Positions 14,960-22,442 of a stretch of DNA of 27,956 bases are shown piece after piece. How positions within the stretch are numbered: position 1 is the first letter of the stretch; each line of letters starts with the position of its first letter. The notes under the pieces were generated by a model. It ran no database searches. It saw only the letters and a list, made by a program, of their open reading frames with translations, and was not told the origin of the DNA. A program made the position numbers and the translations under genes. The DNA is taken from the NCBI GenBank assembly GCA_002397275.1, contig DHAA01000102.1, positions 1 to 27,956 of the forward strand, written 5' to 3'. The DNA comes from Thermacetogenium sp. UBA4966 (GTDB lineage Bacteria; Bacillota; DSM-12270; Thermacetogeniales; Thermacetogeniaceae).

Positions 14960-16771
14960 GTGAAAGAGAACCAATTGCTGAAAAATATATCGATCTACCT
15001 TATCCTGCTGGTGATTGCGGCAATGGCACTGAAAATGACCACGCCCCGCGAGGTAAAACCCGCAGACTGGACTTATTCTCAATTTACTGAAAACCTGGAC
15101 GAAAGTAAGATTAAAAAGGTAACCTTAAAATCGGTGGGGGATGATAACTACCGGATCGAGGGCGAGACAAAAAAGGGAGAGCCGTTTACACTGGTCGCTC
15201 CGGCCTCGGACCAGGAGCTTCATAATCAGCTCAAGGAAAAGAATGTGAGCGTGACCTATGAGCCGAATGAGGGAGCGCCCTGGTGGGCCGGATTGCTCTC
15301 TACGCTCCTGCCGGTGTTGTTGATTGGAGGCTTCCTTTTTTTTATGCTCCAGCAAACACAGGGGGGCGGCAACCGCGTGATGCAGTTCGGCAGGACGAGG
15401 GCAAAAATGCTGGATCCGGAGAAGCAGAGGATTACATTCAAAGATGTGGCGGGAGTGGACGAGGCCAAAGAGGAACTGGGCGAGGTTGTGGAATACCTCA
15501 GAGAGCCCAAGCGCTTCATCGATATTGGGGCCAAGATACCCAAAGGGGTGCTTCTTTTTGGGCCGCCCGGTACCGGGAAAACTCTGCTGGCGCGAGCCGT
15601 AGCGGGAGAAGCGGGAGTGCCCTTTTTCAGCATCAGCGGTTCGGATTTTGTGGAGATGTTCGTGGGAGTAGGCGCCGCCCGCGTGCGGGATCTTTTTGAA
15701 CAGGCCAAAAAGAACTCCCCCTGCATTGTTTTCGTCGATGAGATCGATGCTGTGGGAAGACACCGCGGAGCAGGGCTCGGCGGCGGGCATGACGAGCGGG
15801 AGCAAACCCTGAACCAGCTGTTGGTGGAGATGGACGGCTTTGATGCCAATGAGGGGATCATCATCCTGGCGGCCACCAACCGTCCGGATATCCTTGATCC
15901 GGCGCTCTTGCGGCCGGGTCGCTTCGACCGCCAGATAGTGGTGGACAGCCCGGATCTGGATGGGCGCAGGGAGATCGTTAAGGTGCATAGTAGAGGGAAG
16001 AAGTTGGATGATGACGTTGACTTTGATGTGCTGGCGCGGCGCACCCCAGGCTTCACCGGCGCGGATCTGGCCAATATGGTCAATGAGGGCGCCCTTCTCT
16101 CCGCACGGCGGGGGAAAAAGAAGATCGGCATGAAGGAACTGGAGGACGCGGTGGAGCGTGTCATAGCGGGTCCGGAGAAGAAATCCCGGGTGATGAATGA
16201 TAAAGAAAAGAGATTGGTAGCCTATCATGAGGCTGGACATGCACTCGTGGGAAGTATGCTGCCCAATACTGATCCGGTGCATAAGATTTCCATCATCCCC
16301 AGAGGCCGGGCAGGGGGATATACACTGATGCTGCCCACCGAGGACCGCCATTTCATGACCAAGTCTCACCTTCTGGATGAGATCACAACACTGCTCGGAG
16401 GCCGGGTCTCTGAGGATATAGTTCTTCAGGATATCAGCACCGGAGCGCAGAACGACCTGGAACGGGCGACGACCCTGGTGCGCAAGATGATTACGGAGTA
16501 TGGGATGTCCGAGGAACTGGGGCCCTTGACCTTCGGCAAACCGCCGGAGCAGATTTTCCTGGGCCGTGATATATCGCGGGACCGCAACTACAGCGAAGAG
16601 ATCGCCTTTTCCATCGATAAAGAGGCGCGGCGGATCGTTGAGCACTGCTACCGGAAGGCGAAGGGAATACTGGAGAAAAACCTTAATAAGCTGCATCTTA
16701 TCGCTACAACCTTGATGGAAAAGGAAACTATTGAGGCGGATGAATTCGAAGCGCTGATGCAGGGAGCATAG
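14960..16771 (+). CDS. ftsH: ATP-dependent zinc metalloprotease FtsH
   Basis: This membrane AAA+ protease of about 603 residues has a first membrane helix (about 10-26), a short extracytoplasmic domain and a second helix (about 113-131). The AAA domain follows, with Walker A GPPGTGKT (about 201-208), Walker B IVFVDEID and the second region of homology ATNRPDILDPALLRPGRFDRQ-like segment. The zinc site is HEAGH near 423-427. It degrades membrane and regulatory proteins. I prefer GTG 14960, with AGGGGG six bases upstream; ATG 14954 directly abuts that site. A TATAAT at 14929-14934 may give it its own promoter, although no clear -35 is present. The length and motifs are complete. Confidence 0.95.
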   Translation: MKENQLLKNISIYLILLVIAAMALKMTTPREVKPADWTYSQFTENLDESKIKKVTLKSVGDDNYRIEGETKKGEPFTLVAPASDQELHNQLKEKNVSVTYEPNEGAPWWAGLLSTLLPVLLIGGFLFFMLQQTQGGGNRVMQFGRTRAKMLDPEKQRITFKDVAGVDEAKEELGEVVEYLREPKRFIDIGAKIPKGVLLFGPPGTGKTLLARAVAGEAGVPFFSISGSDFVEMFVGVGAARVRDLFEQAKKNSPCIVFVDEIDAVGRHRGAGLGGGHDEREQTLNQLLVEMDGFDANEGIIILAATNRPDILDPALLRPGRFDRQIVVDSPDLDGRREIVKVHSRGKKLDDDVDFDVLARRTPGFTGADLANMVNEGALLSARRGKKKIGMKELEDAVERVIAGPEKKSRVMNDKEKRLVAYHEAGHALVGSMLPNTDPVHKISIIPRGRAGGYTLMLPTEDRHFMTKSHLLDEITTLLGGRVSEDIVLQDISTGAQNDLERATTLVRKMITEYGMSEELGPLTFGKPPEQIFLGRDISRDRNYSEEIAFSIDKEARRIVEHCYRKAKGILEKNLNKLHLIATTLMEKETIEADEFEALMQGA

Positions 16772-16800
16772 TTTCAGCTGTGAAAGGAGATAAAAACTCA

Positions 16801-17250
16801 ATGGAGCGTACTTTTGTTATGGTCAAGCCGGATGGCGTTCAGCGGGGGATTGTCGGAGAGATAATCAAGAGATTTGAACGGAAAGGCTTGAAGATAGTCG
16901 GTTTGAAATTGATGCGCATCTCACCGGAGCTGGCCTCCATGCATTATGGCGAACACCGGGGCAAGCCCTTTTTTGAAGGGCTTGTTCAATATATCACCTC
17001 ATCCCCTGTAGCGGCCATGGTGCTGGAAGGAAAGGACTGCGTCGGTATGGCGCGGGGGATGATGGGCGCTACTGACCCTCAAAAAGCGGCTCCCGGAACG
17101 ATCCGTGAGACCTTTGGGATCGATATCGGGAGAAATGTGGTGCACGGTTCTGATTCACCGGAAAGCGCCGAGCGGGAGATCTCCCTATTTTTCAAAGACG
17201 ACGAGCTATGCAGTTATGAGTTATCACTGAAGTCCTGGATCTACGAGTGA
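16801..17250 (+). CDS. ndk: Nucleoside diphosphate kinase
   Basis: This 149-residue enzyme has all family landmarks: TFVMVKPDGVQRG, the YGEHRGKPFF loop, GATDPQKAAPGTIR, and the active-site histidine His115 in NVVHGSDSPESAEREI. It transfers the terminal phosphate between nucleoside triphosphates and diphosphates through a phosphohistidine. ATG 16801 follows AAAGGAGAT, and the upstream TTG/GTG codons have no such site. It begins 29 bases after ftsH, so it may be co-transcribed. A weak terminator follows at 17269. Confidence 0.96.
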   Translation: MERTFVMVKPDGVQRGIVGEIIKRFERKGLKIVGLKLMRISPELASMHYGEHRGKPFFEGLVQYITSSPVAAMVLEGKDCVGMARGMMGATDPQKAAPGTIRETFGIDIGRNVVHGSDSPESAEREISLFFKDDELCSYELSLKSWIYE

Positions 17251-17268
17251 CCTGCTCTCACGATTTAG

Positions 17269-17293
17269 AAAGCAAAACCGGGGCGTTGCTTTT
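17269..17293 (+). terminator. Weak terminator-like hairpin after ndk
   Basis: AAAGCAA (17269-17275) pairs with TTGCTTT (17286-17292) with a ten-base loop. Only one further T follows, so termination would be leaky. Confidence 0.4.
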
Positions 17294-17697
17294 GCCGCCA
17301 AAACACCTGTTAAAAAATAAATCATTCAATTAAGTAGGAAAAATTGAATTGATGGCGAATAATTAATTAAAAATAAATTTAATGAAGCAATGTTTGCTGC
17401 ATGTTAATATTTCATATTTTTAGTCGCGATAACCAAAATGTGGTGATACCGGTCGGCGTAAGCGCCCTTCCTGCGGGATGGAGCCGAGCGCCGATTGATT
17501 CATGCATTTTGCAGTTCTAAGATTCAGTTGGAGCGAATAATTCTCCATTTGAATTAGAAACTGCTTTTAAAAAGAAACCTGTATAAGGAGGTGTTGCTCG
17601 CGGAGCATGGGGGGGCCAAGATTATTGGCGGCCATTTGCACAGAAGCGGTTCAGGTTTTACCAAAGAGAAAGATGAATTGAAGGGAGATGCGAGTGT
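17294..17697 (+). other. AT-rich upstream region of fhs with hairpins and an orphan ribosome binding site
   Basis: No long gene is present. ATTCAATT (17324-17331) and AATTGAAT (17342-17349) form an 8-bp inverted repeat. A two-part hairpin joins ATTCA and TGGAG (17522-17533) to CTCCA and TGAAT (17543-17554). A very strong Shine-Dalgarno match, AAGGAGGTG (17585-17593), has no start codon at normal spacing; ATG 17607 opens a 24-codon ORF. I see no match to the ZTP or THF riboswitches sometimes found before folate genes. Confidence 0.4.
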
Positions 17698-19458
17698 ATG
17701 CCTTTTGATGCAACTGAGATGAAAGACTGGCAGATCGCTGCAGAAGCAGAAAAGGATATGCCTACCCCGGAAAGGTATAAAGAGGCGCTGGGGCTGGAGA
17801 AAGATGAACTGATTCCTTTCGGCAGGACGCCGAGAGTGGATTTCCTCAAAGTGATGGAGAGGTTGAAGGATAAAACAGATGGTAAATATATTGAGGTAAC
17901 GGCCATCACCCCGACGCCTCTGGGCGAAGGGAAAACAACCGCCACTATGGGGCTAATGGAAGGCCTTGGCAAGCGCGGACAGAACGTCGGCGGCGCCATC
18001 AGACAGCCCTCCGGCGGGCCCACTATGAATATCAAGGGTACAGCAGCCGGAGGCGGCAACGCCCTTTTGATCCCCATGACCGAGTTTTCGCTTGGTCTCA
18101 CCGGAGACATCAACGACATTATGAACGCCCACAACCTGGCTATGGTAGCCCTCAACGCCAGGATGCAGCATGAGTACAACTACGATGATGCACAGCTTGC
18201 CGAAAGAAATCTGAAGAGATTGGATATTGACTCCAAGAACGTTGAAATGGGCTGGATTATTGACTTTGCCGCCCAGGGGCTGCGCAATATCATTATCGGA
18301 CTCGGCGGCAAGAAAGACGGTTTCATGATGCAGTCCAAGACAGGCATCGCCGTAAGTTCGGAATTAATGGCTATTCTGGCCGTGGCCAAGGATCTGCCCG
18401 ATCTGAGAGAACGCTTGAGCAAAATCATCGTTGCTTATGACAAGAAGGGCAATCCGGTTACGACTGCCGACCTGGAAGTGGACGGCGCGATGTGCGCCTG
18501 GATGCGCAATACCATCAACCCGACCCTCTGCTGCACTGTTGAGCACCAGCCCTGCTTTGTCCATGCGGGACCCTTTGCCAACATTGCTATTGGACAGTCC
18601 TCGATTATCGCCGACCGCTTAGGACTCAAGCTCTTTGATTACCACGTTACAGAGTCCGGTTTCGCCGCGGATATCGGGTTTGAAAAATTCTGGAATGTTA
18701 AGTGCCGCTTGAGTGGCCTCAAGCCGAATGTTTCTGTGCTGGTGGCGACTGTCCGCGCCCTGAAGATGCACGGCGGCGGGCCGACCGTAACTCCGGGCCG
18801 CCCGATTCCCGAAGAGTACACCAAGGAAAACCTTGGCCTGGTGGAGAAGGGCTGCGAGAACCTGGTACACCTGATCAATGTTGTTAAGAAGTCAGGCATT
18901 AAGCCGGTAGTGTGTATCAACAAGTTCTTCACCGATACAGATGCGGAATTGAAACTTGTCAAGAGAATCGCCGAGCAGGCCGGCGCACGCGCGGCTATCT
19001 CCGATCACTGGGGAAGCGGCGGCGACGGCGCTCTGGATCTGGCAGACGCGGTTATGGACGCCTGCAAAGAGGAAGTAAACTTCAAGCATCTCTATCCGCT
19101 TGACATGCCGTTGCGGCAGCGCGTAGACATGATTGCCAGAGAGGTCTACGGAGCAGCCGGCGTAGACTGGGCGCCGGTGGCTGAAGAGAAGGCCAAGAAA
19201 TTTGAGGCGGATCCCTATTATGCGGACTTTTCCACGATGATGGTCAAGACACACCTGAGCTTGACTCATGATCCAACCCTCAAGGGTGTGCCTAAGGGCT
19301 GGAGACTTCCGATCAGGGATGTCCTGGTTTACGGCGGCGCCAAGTTCCTTTGCCCGATGGCAGGAGCGATCAGCCTGATGCCGGGTACCAGCTCCAACCC
19401 GGCCTACAGACGGATCGATGTGGATACCGCCACAGGCCAGGTTAAAGGCTTGTTTTAA
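17698..19458 (+). CDS. fhs: Formate-tetrahydrofolate ligase (long variant)
   Basis: This 586-residue enzyme joins formate to tetrahydrofolate with ATP, giving 10-formyl-THF. It is a step of the Wood-Ljungdahl methyl branch and of purine and fMet supply. Visible motifs are ITPTPLGEGKTT (P-loop, residues 70-81), FVHAGPFANIAIGQ, ATVRALKMHGG and a C-terminal GLF. It is about 27-30 residues longer than the well-known Moorella/clostridial enzyme (557-559). It differs in places usually well conserved there, such as RQPSGGPTMNIKGTAAGGGN in place of the REPSLGPSFGIKGGAAGGG type. ATG 17698 follows AAGGGAG. It stands alone between a long gap and a strong terminator. Confidence 0.95.
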   Translation: MPFDATEMKDWQIAAEAEKDMPTPERYKEALGLEKDELIPFGRTPRVDFLKVMERLKDKTDGKYIEVTAITPTPLGEGKTTATMGLMEGLGKRGQNVGGAIRQPSGGPTMNIKGTAAGGGNALLIPMTEFSLGLTGDINDIMNAHNLAMVALNARMQHEYNYDDAQLAERNLKRLDIDSKNVEMGWIIDFAAQGLRNIIIGLGGKKDGFMMQSKTGIAVSSELMAILAVAKDLPDLRERLSKIIVAYDKKGNPVTTADLEVDGAMCAWMRNTINPTLCCTVEHQPCFVHAGPFANIAIGQSSIIADRLGLKLFDYHVTESGFAADIGFEKFWNVKCRLSGLKPNVSVLVATVRALKMHGGGPTVTPGRPIPEEYTKENLGLVEKGCENLVHLINVVKKSGIKPVVCINKFFTDTDAELKLVKRIAEQAGARAAISDHWGSGGDGALDLADAVMDACKEEVNFKHLYPLDMPLRQRVDMIAREVYGAAGVDWAPVAEEKAKKFEADPYYADFSTMMVKTHLSLTHDPTLKGVPKGWRLPIRDVLVYGGAKFLCPMAGAISLMPGTSSNPAYRRIDVDTATGQVKGLF

Positions 19459-19488
19459 TCGATTTATTTCAAGATTAACAGAGATAAA

Positions 19489-19512
19489 AGCCTCGAGCAA
19501 TCGGGGCTTTTT
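19489..19512 (+). terminator. Rho-independent terminator of fhs
   Basis: AGCCTCGA (19489-19496) pairs with TCGGGGCT (19501-19508, one G-T pair) around a GCAA tetraloop, followed by a T run. Confidence 0.92.
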
Positions 19513-19587
19513 CCTGTCTTTTTCCTTCGATATTTGATAAACTAGACTTGAGATTACAGCAAAAAAATATGGTAAAAGGAGAGAAGC

Positions 19588-20109
19588 ATGGAACGCATCG
19601 ATGCCATAGTACGTGATCCTTTATTTCAGGAATGCCTGAATAAGAATAAAAAAGCGGAAGAGGGACGGGAGTTCTGCAAGCATGACCTGCAGCACTATAT
19701 CGACGTCGCCAGGATCACCTACATCCTGGCTTTGGAGTCCGGCAGGTACGCTAGTTTGCTTGAGAGCAACGGCTTGAGCGCGCAAACCGGCAAAGAACTG
19801 GTTTATGCCGCCGGGATTCTGCATGACATCGGAAGATGGCGGCAGTATGAAACAGGGGAGGATCATTCCGTTATTGGGGCGGAACTGGCCGGTGAGATTC
19901 TAGAGCGGGCGGGCTTTTCCAAACAGGAGAGGCGGGTGATCGTGCGCGCCATCCGTGAGCACAGATCGCAAAGGGAAGTGCCCTCGCTGCTCGGGGAGCT
20001 GCTGCACCGGGCCGACAACCTCTCCAGAGCCTGCCATGAGTGCGGCGCCAAAGATAGATGCTACAAGTTTTCATCAATGGAAACAGGCAATCTTGTCCTG
20101 ATCTATTAA
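19588..20109 (+). CDS. HD-domain phosphohydrolase-like protein
   Basis: This 173-residue protein has the HD-fold metal site: His32 (KHDLQHYIDV), the His79-Asp80 doublet in ILHDIGRW and Asp143 in HRADNLSR. HD proteins are mostly metal-dependent phosphohydrolases of nucleotides or related phosphates. A small cysteine group, Cys149, Cys152 and Cys158, follows the domain and might bind metal. ATG 19588 follows AAAAGGAGAG. It stands 98 bases before folP on the same strand, so a link with folate metabolism is possible but not shown. The exact substrate is unknown. Confidence 0.85.
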   Translation: MERIDAIVRDPLFQECLNKNKKAEEGREFCKHDLQHYIDVARITYILALESGRYASLLESNGLSAQTGKELVYAAGILHDIGRWRQYETGEDHSVIGAELAGEILERAGFSKQERRVIVRAIREHRSQREVPSLLGELLHRADNLSRACHECGAKDRCYKFSSMETGNLVLIY

Positions 20110-20206
20110 CCCAGTTTTGAATCTTCCTAAAGTTATTTAATCAGGGATAGGTCGGCAGAATCGTCCCGGCGATTTCTGGGGTAATTTTTAAAAAAGGATG
20201 GTTGAA

Positions 20207-21415
20207 ATGGAGAAACAGGAAGGACATAATCTGCGGGTCGTGATGATTGATGGGCAGGATGAAGCCAGGCAAGCCCTGCTGGAGGTGGGCGCGGACCGGG
20301 GGGGAGCGCGTTGGATGAGCTCCAAAGCGGTGTATCGCCTAATCAGGGTCAAGCAATTGAAGAGCAAAGCCGCCGTTATTCTCAAGCAGGAGATGCTTTC
20401 CAGAGGGGGCGAGGCGGCTCTCAACAGAGGCGTGGGGAACTTTTCTGCAGAAGAGACGGACGTTTTGCTGATGGGCACCCTGCGCCAGTACGATGAGCTA
20501 TGCAAGAAGATCAAAATGCAGCCCTTCGGCCTGCGCCGGCTGGCAGATGAAATTAAGGAGACCCTCGACAATTACGATAAAAGGGAGAAAAGGACGCTGC
20601 GCTGCCGCGATCGCTCTCTTTCGCTGGGAGAGCGCACTTTAGTAATGGGTATACTCAATGTGACCCCAGACTCTTTTTCCGACGGGGGAAAGTTTTTTGA
20701 CACAGGGGCCGCGGTAGAACATGCCCATCAGATGGTTGAGGACGGCGCGGATATCGTCGATCTGGGCGGGGAGTCTACCCGCCCGGTAACGTGGAGCGAA
20801 GAACCGCTTTCTGCCGCGGAGGAGATCCGGCGCATTATGCCGGTGCTGGAGCGTCTGCTGCAGGAGGTCAAGGTCCCCGTTTCCGTAGATACCTATAAAG
20901 CGGAGACAGCCCGTGCGGCTCTGGACGCCGGAGCGCACATGGTCAACGACATCTGGGGATTCCAGCGTGACCCCGGGATCGCCGCTGTGGCCGCGGAGTA
21001 TGATGTTCCGGTGATCCTGATGCATAACCAGGAGGGTACCGAGTACCAGGACCTGATGGGAGATCTGCTGGCTTCTCTGCGCAGGAGCGTAGGCGTTGCC
21101 CTGGATGCCGGTGTGCCGGAGGACCAGGTGATCATTGACCCGGGTATTGGCTTCGGCAAGGATGCGCAACAGAATCTGATCGTCTTGCACCGCCTGCGGG
21201 AACTGCGCTCTCTAGGCAAACCGATACTGCTGGGCGCCTCCCGCAAATCAACGATCGGGAAAGTGCTGAACCTTCCCGCGGACCAACGTCTGGAGGGGAG
21301 CCTGGCAACGGTGGTCTGGGGGGTCGCTCAGGACGCCGCGGATATCGTGCGCGTCCATGACGTCAAAGAAACGGCGCGGGCTGTGCGCATGACCGAAGCG
21401 ATAGTTAGTGGTTAG
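20207..21415 (+). CDS. folP: Dihydropteroate synthase with N-terminal extension
   Basis: This 402-residue protein joins an N-terminal domain of about 140 residues to a complete dihydropteroate synthase. The catalytic part starts near 144 and shows MGILNVTPDSFSDGG, GESTRP, the substrate segments VDTYKAETARAALDAGAHMVNDIWG, VILMHN, DPGIGFGK and GASRKST. It condenses p-aminobenzoate with dihydropterin pyrophosphate. Clostridia often carry this longer form; the role of the extra domain is not known to me. I start it at ATG 20207 (AAAGGA eight bases upstream), not ATG 20198, which touches that site. The stop codon lies in a GGTTAGT repeat array. folB and folK follow closely. Confidence 0.94.
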   Translation: MEKQEGHNLRVVMIDGQDEARQALLEVGADRGGARWMSSKAVYRLIRVKQLKSKAAVILKQEMLSRGGEAALNRGVGNFSAEETDVLLMGTLRQYDELCKKIKMQPFGLRRLADEIKETLDNYDKREKRTLRCRDRSLSLGERTLVMGILNVTPDSFSDGGKFFDTGAAVEHAHQMVEDGADIVDLGGESTRPVTWSEEPLSAAEEIRRIMPVLERLLQEVKVPVSVDTYKAETARAALDAGAHMVNDIWGFQRDPGIAAVAAEYDVPVILMHNQEGTEYQDLMGDLLASLRRSVGVALDAGVPEDQVIIDPGIGFGKDAQQNLIVLHRLRELRSLGKPILLGASRKSTIGKVLNLPADQRLEGSLATVVWGVAQDAADIVRVHDVKETARAVRMTEAIVSG

Positions 21416-21430
21416 TGGTTAGCGGTTAGA
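21403..21430 (+). repeat. GGTTAGT heptamer array, copy 2
   Basis: Four 7-base units with single changes (AGTTAGT, GGTTAGT, GGTTAGC, GGTTAGA) cover the folP stop codon (TAG 21413-21415) and run up to the folB ribosome binding site. The unit and strand match the array at 10131-10161. Confidence 0.9.
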
Positions 21431-21444
21431 AGGAGTGGCCTGTC

Positions 21445-21852
21445 GTGGATGAAATAAGCGATCGCATTATTCTAAAGGGGATGCGGTTTTACGGGTATCA
21501 TGGGGTTATGCCTGCCGAGCGGGAGTTGGGGCAGCCCTTTGTTGTGGATTTGGAGCTGCGCTGCGACCTGCGGGAAGCAGGGGAAACGGATGACCTCGCT
21601 AGAACTGTGGATTACAGCCGTGTCTTCGAGCTGGTCAAGGGGATAGTCGCCGGCGGTCCTTACCTGCTCATCGAGGCGCTCGCCGAGCGCATCGCCGCCT
21701 CGCTTCTGGCCGGATTTCCCGTCAGAGAGGTGTCGGTGAGGGTGAGCAAGCCGCAGGCGCCCCTCAAAGGGATCTTTACCGACGTAGCTGTAGAGATAAG
21801 GAGGAGCGCGCATGCCGAACGCCTTTCTGGGGCTGGGTTCCAATCTGGGTGA
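21445..21852 (+). CDS. folB: Dihydroneopterin aldolase
   Basis: This 135-residue protein has the FolB landmarks YGYHGVMPAERELGQPFVVD with the substrate-binding glutamate, the TVDYSRVFELV segment, LIEALAERIA and a lysine in SKPQAPLKG. It splits dihydroneopterin into hydroxymethyl-dihydropterin and glycolaldehyde, providing the FolK substrate. GTG 21445 follows AGAAGGAG. Its last 41 bases overlap folK in another frame; the tail after EIRRSAHAE is therefore longer than usual for the family and probably not essential. It belongs to the folP-folB-folK operon. Confidence 0.93.
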   Translation: MDEISDRIILKGMRFYGYHGVMPAERELGQPFVVDLELRCDLREAGETDDLARTVDYSRVFELVKGIVAGGPYLLIEALAERIAASLLAGFPVREVSVRVSKPQAPLKGIFTDVAVEIRRSAHAERLSGAGFQSG

Positions 21853-22306
21853 GAGGGAGTATTACCTTGCCGAGGCGCGCCGGCAGTTGGCCGCGCACCC
21901 TCTGATTGAGATCATTCGCTCTTCCTCCCGCTATGAGACTGAGCCTGTGGGCTATCTCGATCAGGGGTTGTTCCTTAACCAGGTGCTGGAGATTGCAACC
22001 GCGCTGCGCCCGCGGGAACTGCTTCTCGTCACCCAGGGGATCGAAAACGGATTGGGGAGAAAACGCCTTATCCATTGGGGCCCCCGGGTGATTGACCTGG
22101 ACATTCTGCTCTATGGGGACAGTGTGCTCGATACCCCGGAACTGACGCTGCCTCATCCCAGGATGTATGAGCGGCGATTCGTATTGGCGCCCCTGGGGGA
22201 AATCGCAGCGGAGTTTGTTCACCCCGACGGGATGACAACCCGGGAGCACCTGGATGCGCTGCGGCAAAGAGGAAATACGGAGAAAATCCGGTTGTTTCGA
22301 GGATAG
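21812..22306 (+). CDS. folK: 2-amino-4-hydroxy-6-hydroxymethyldihydropteridine pyrophosphokinase
   Basis: This 164-residue protein has the HPPK motifs AFLGLGSNLGERE at the N-terminus, YETEPVGY, FLNQVLEI, the nucleotide- and pterin-binding WGPRVIDLDILLYGD, and LPHPRMYERRFVLAPL. It transfers pyrophosphate from ATP to hydroxymethyl-dihydropterin, making the FolP substrate. ATG 21812 has AAGGAGG seven bases upstream, inside folB, so it is translated from its own site despite the 41-base overlap. The gene ends at the -35 to -10 interval of the promoter for the next transcript. Confidence 0.94.
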   Translation: MPNAFLGLGSNLGEREYYLAEARRQLAAHPLIEIIRSSSRYETEPVGYLDQGLFLNQVLEIATALRPRELLLVTQGIENGLGRKRLIHWGPRVIDLDILLYGDSVLDTPELTLPHPRMYERRFVLAPLGEIAAEFVHPDGMTTREHLDALRQRGNTEKIRLFRG

Positions 22307-22321
22307 ATACCATGGTATAAT
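22292..22321 (+). promoter_or_regulatory. Sigma-A promoter for the DUF2520/pantothenate genes
   Basis: TTGTTT (22292-22297), an 18-base spacer and a perfect TATAAT (22316-22321) lie at the folK end. The -10 is embedded in the palindrome ATACCATGGTAT (22308-22319), which could be an operator. It implies a leader of about 115 bases before TTG 22443. Confidence 0.65.
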
Positions 22322-22361
22322 AACCATGCGTTATTCCGCTTGTACCTGTCAAGGACTGAGA

Positions 22362-22429
22362 CGGAAGGCAAGGTTGAACGATAAGTATATTGCGCCTTCT
22401 GGACTGCGGCCCGGAAGGCTCTTTAATTT
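22362..22429 (+). promoter_or_regulatory. Attenuator-like leader with competing hairpins
   Basis: GCCTTCTGG (22394-22402) pairs with CCGGAAGGC (22411-22419), giving a 9-bp hairpin followed by TCTTTAATTT. The 8-base sequence CGGAAGGC occurs twice, at 22362-22369 and 22412-22419, so the upstream copy can compete for the same GCCTTC partner and open the terminator-like hairpin. The ribosome binding site GGAGG at 22430 starts ten bases after the stem. The signal that would be sensed is unknown. Confidence 0.5.
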
Positions 22430-22442
22430 GGAGGCGAAGATC

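Noticed and set aside
15125..16801. Long minus-strand ORF (558 codons) opposite ftsH
   Set aside because: The plus strand encodes complete FtsH with all motifs; the antisense product has no recognisable domain and is a by-product of GC-rich codon use.
17294..17697. ZTP or THF riboswitch before fhs
   Set aside because: The conserved core sequences of these classes are not present.
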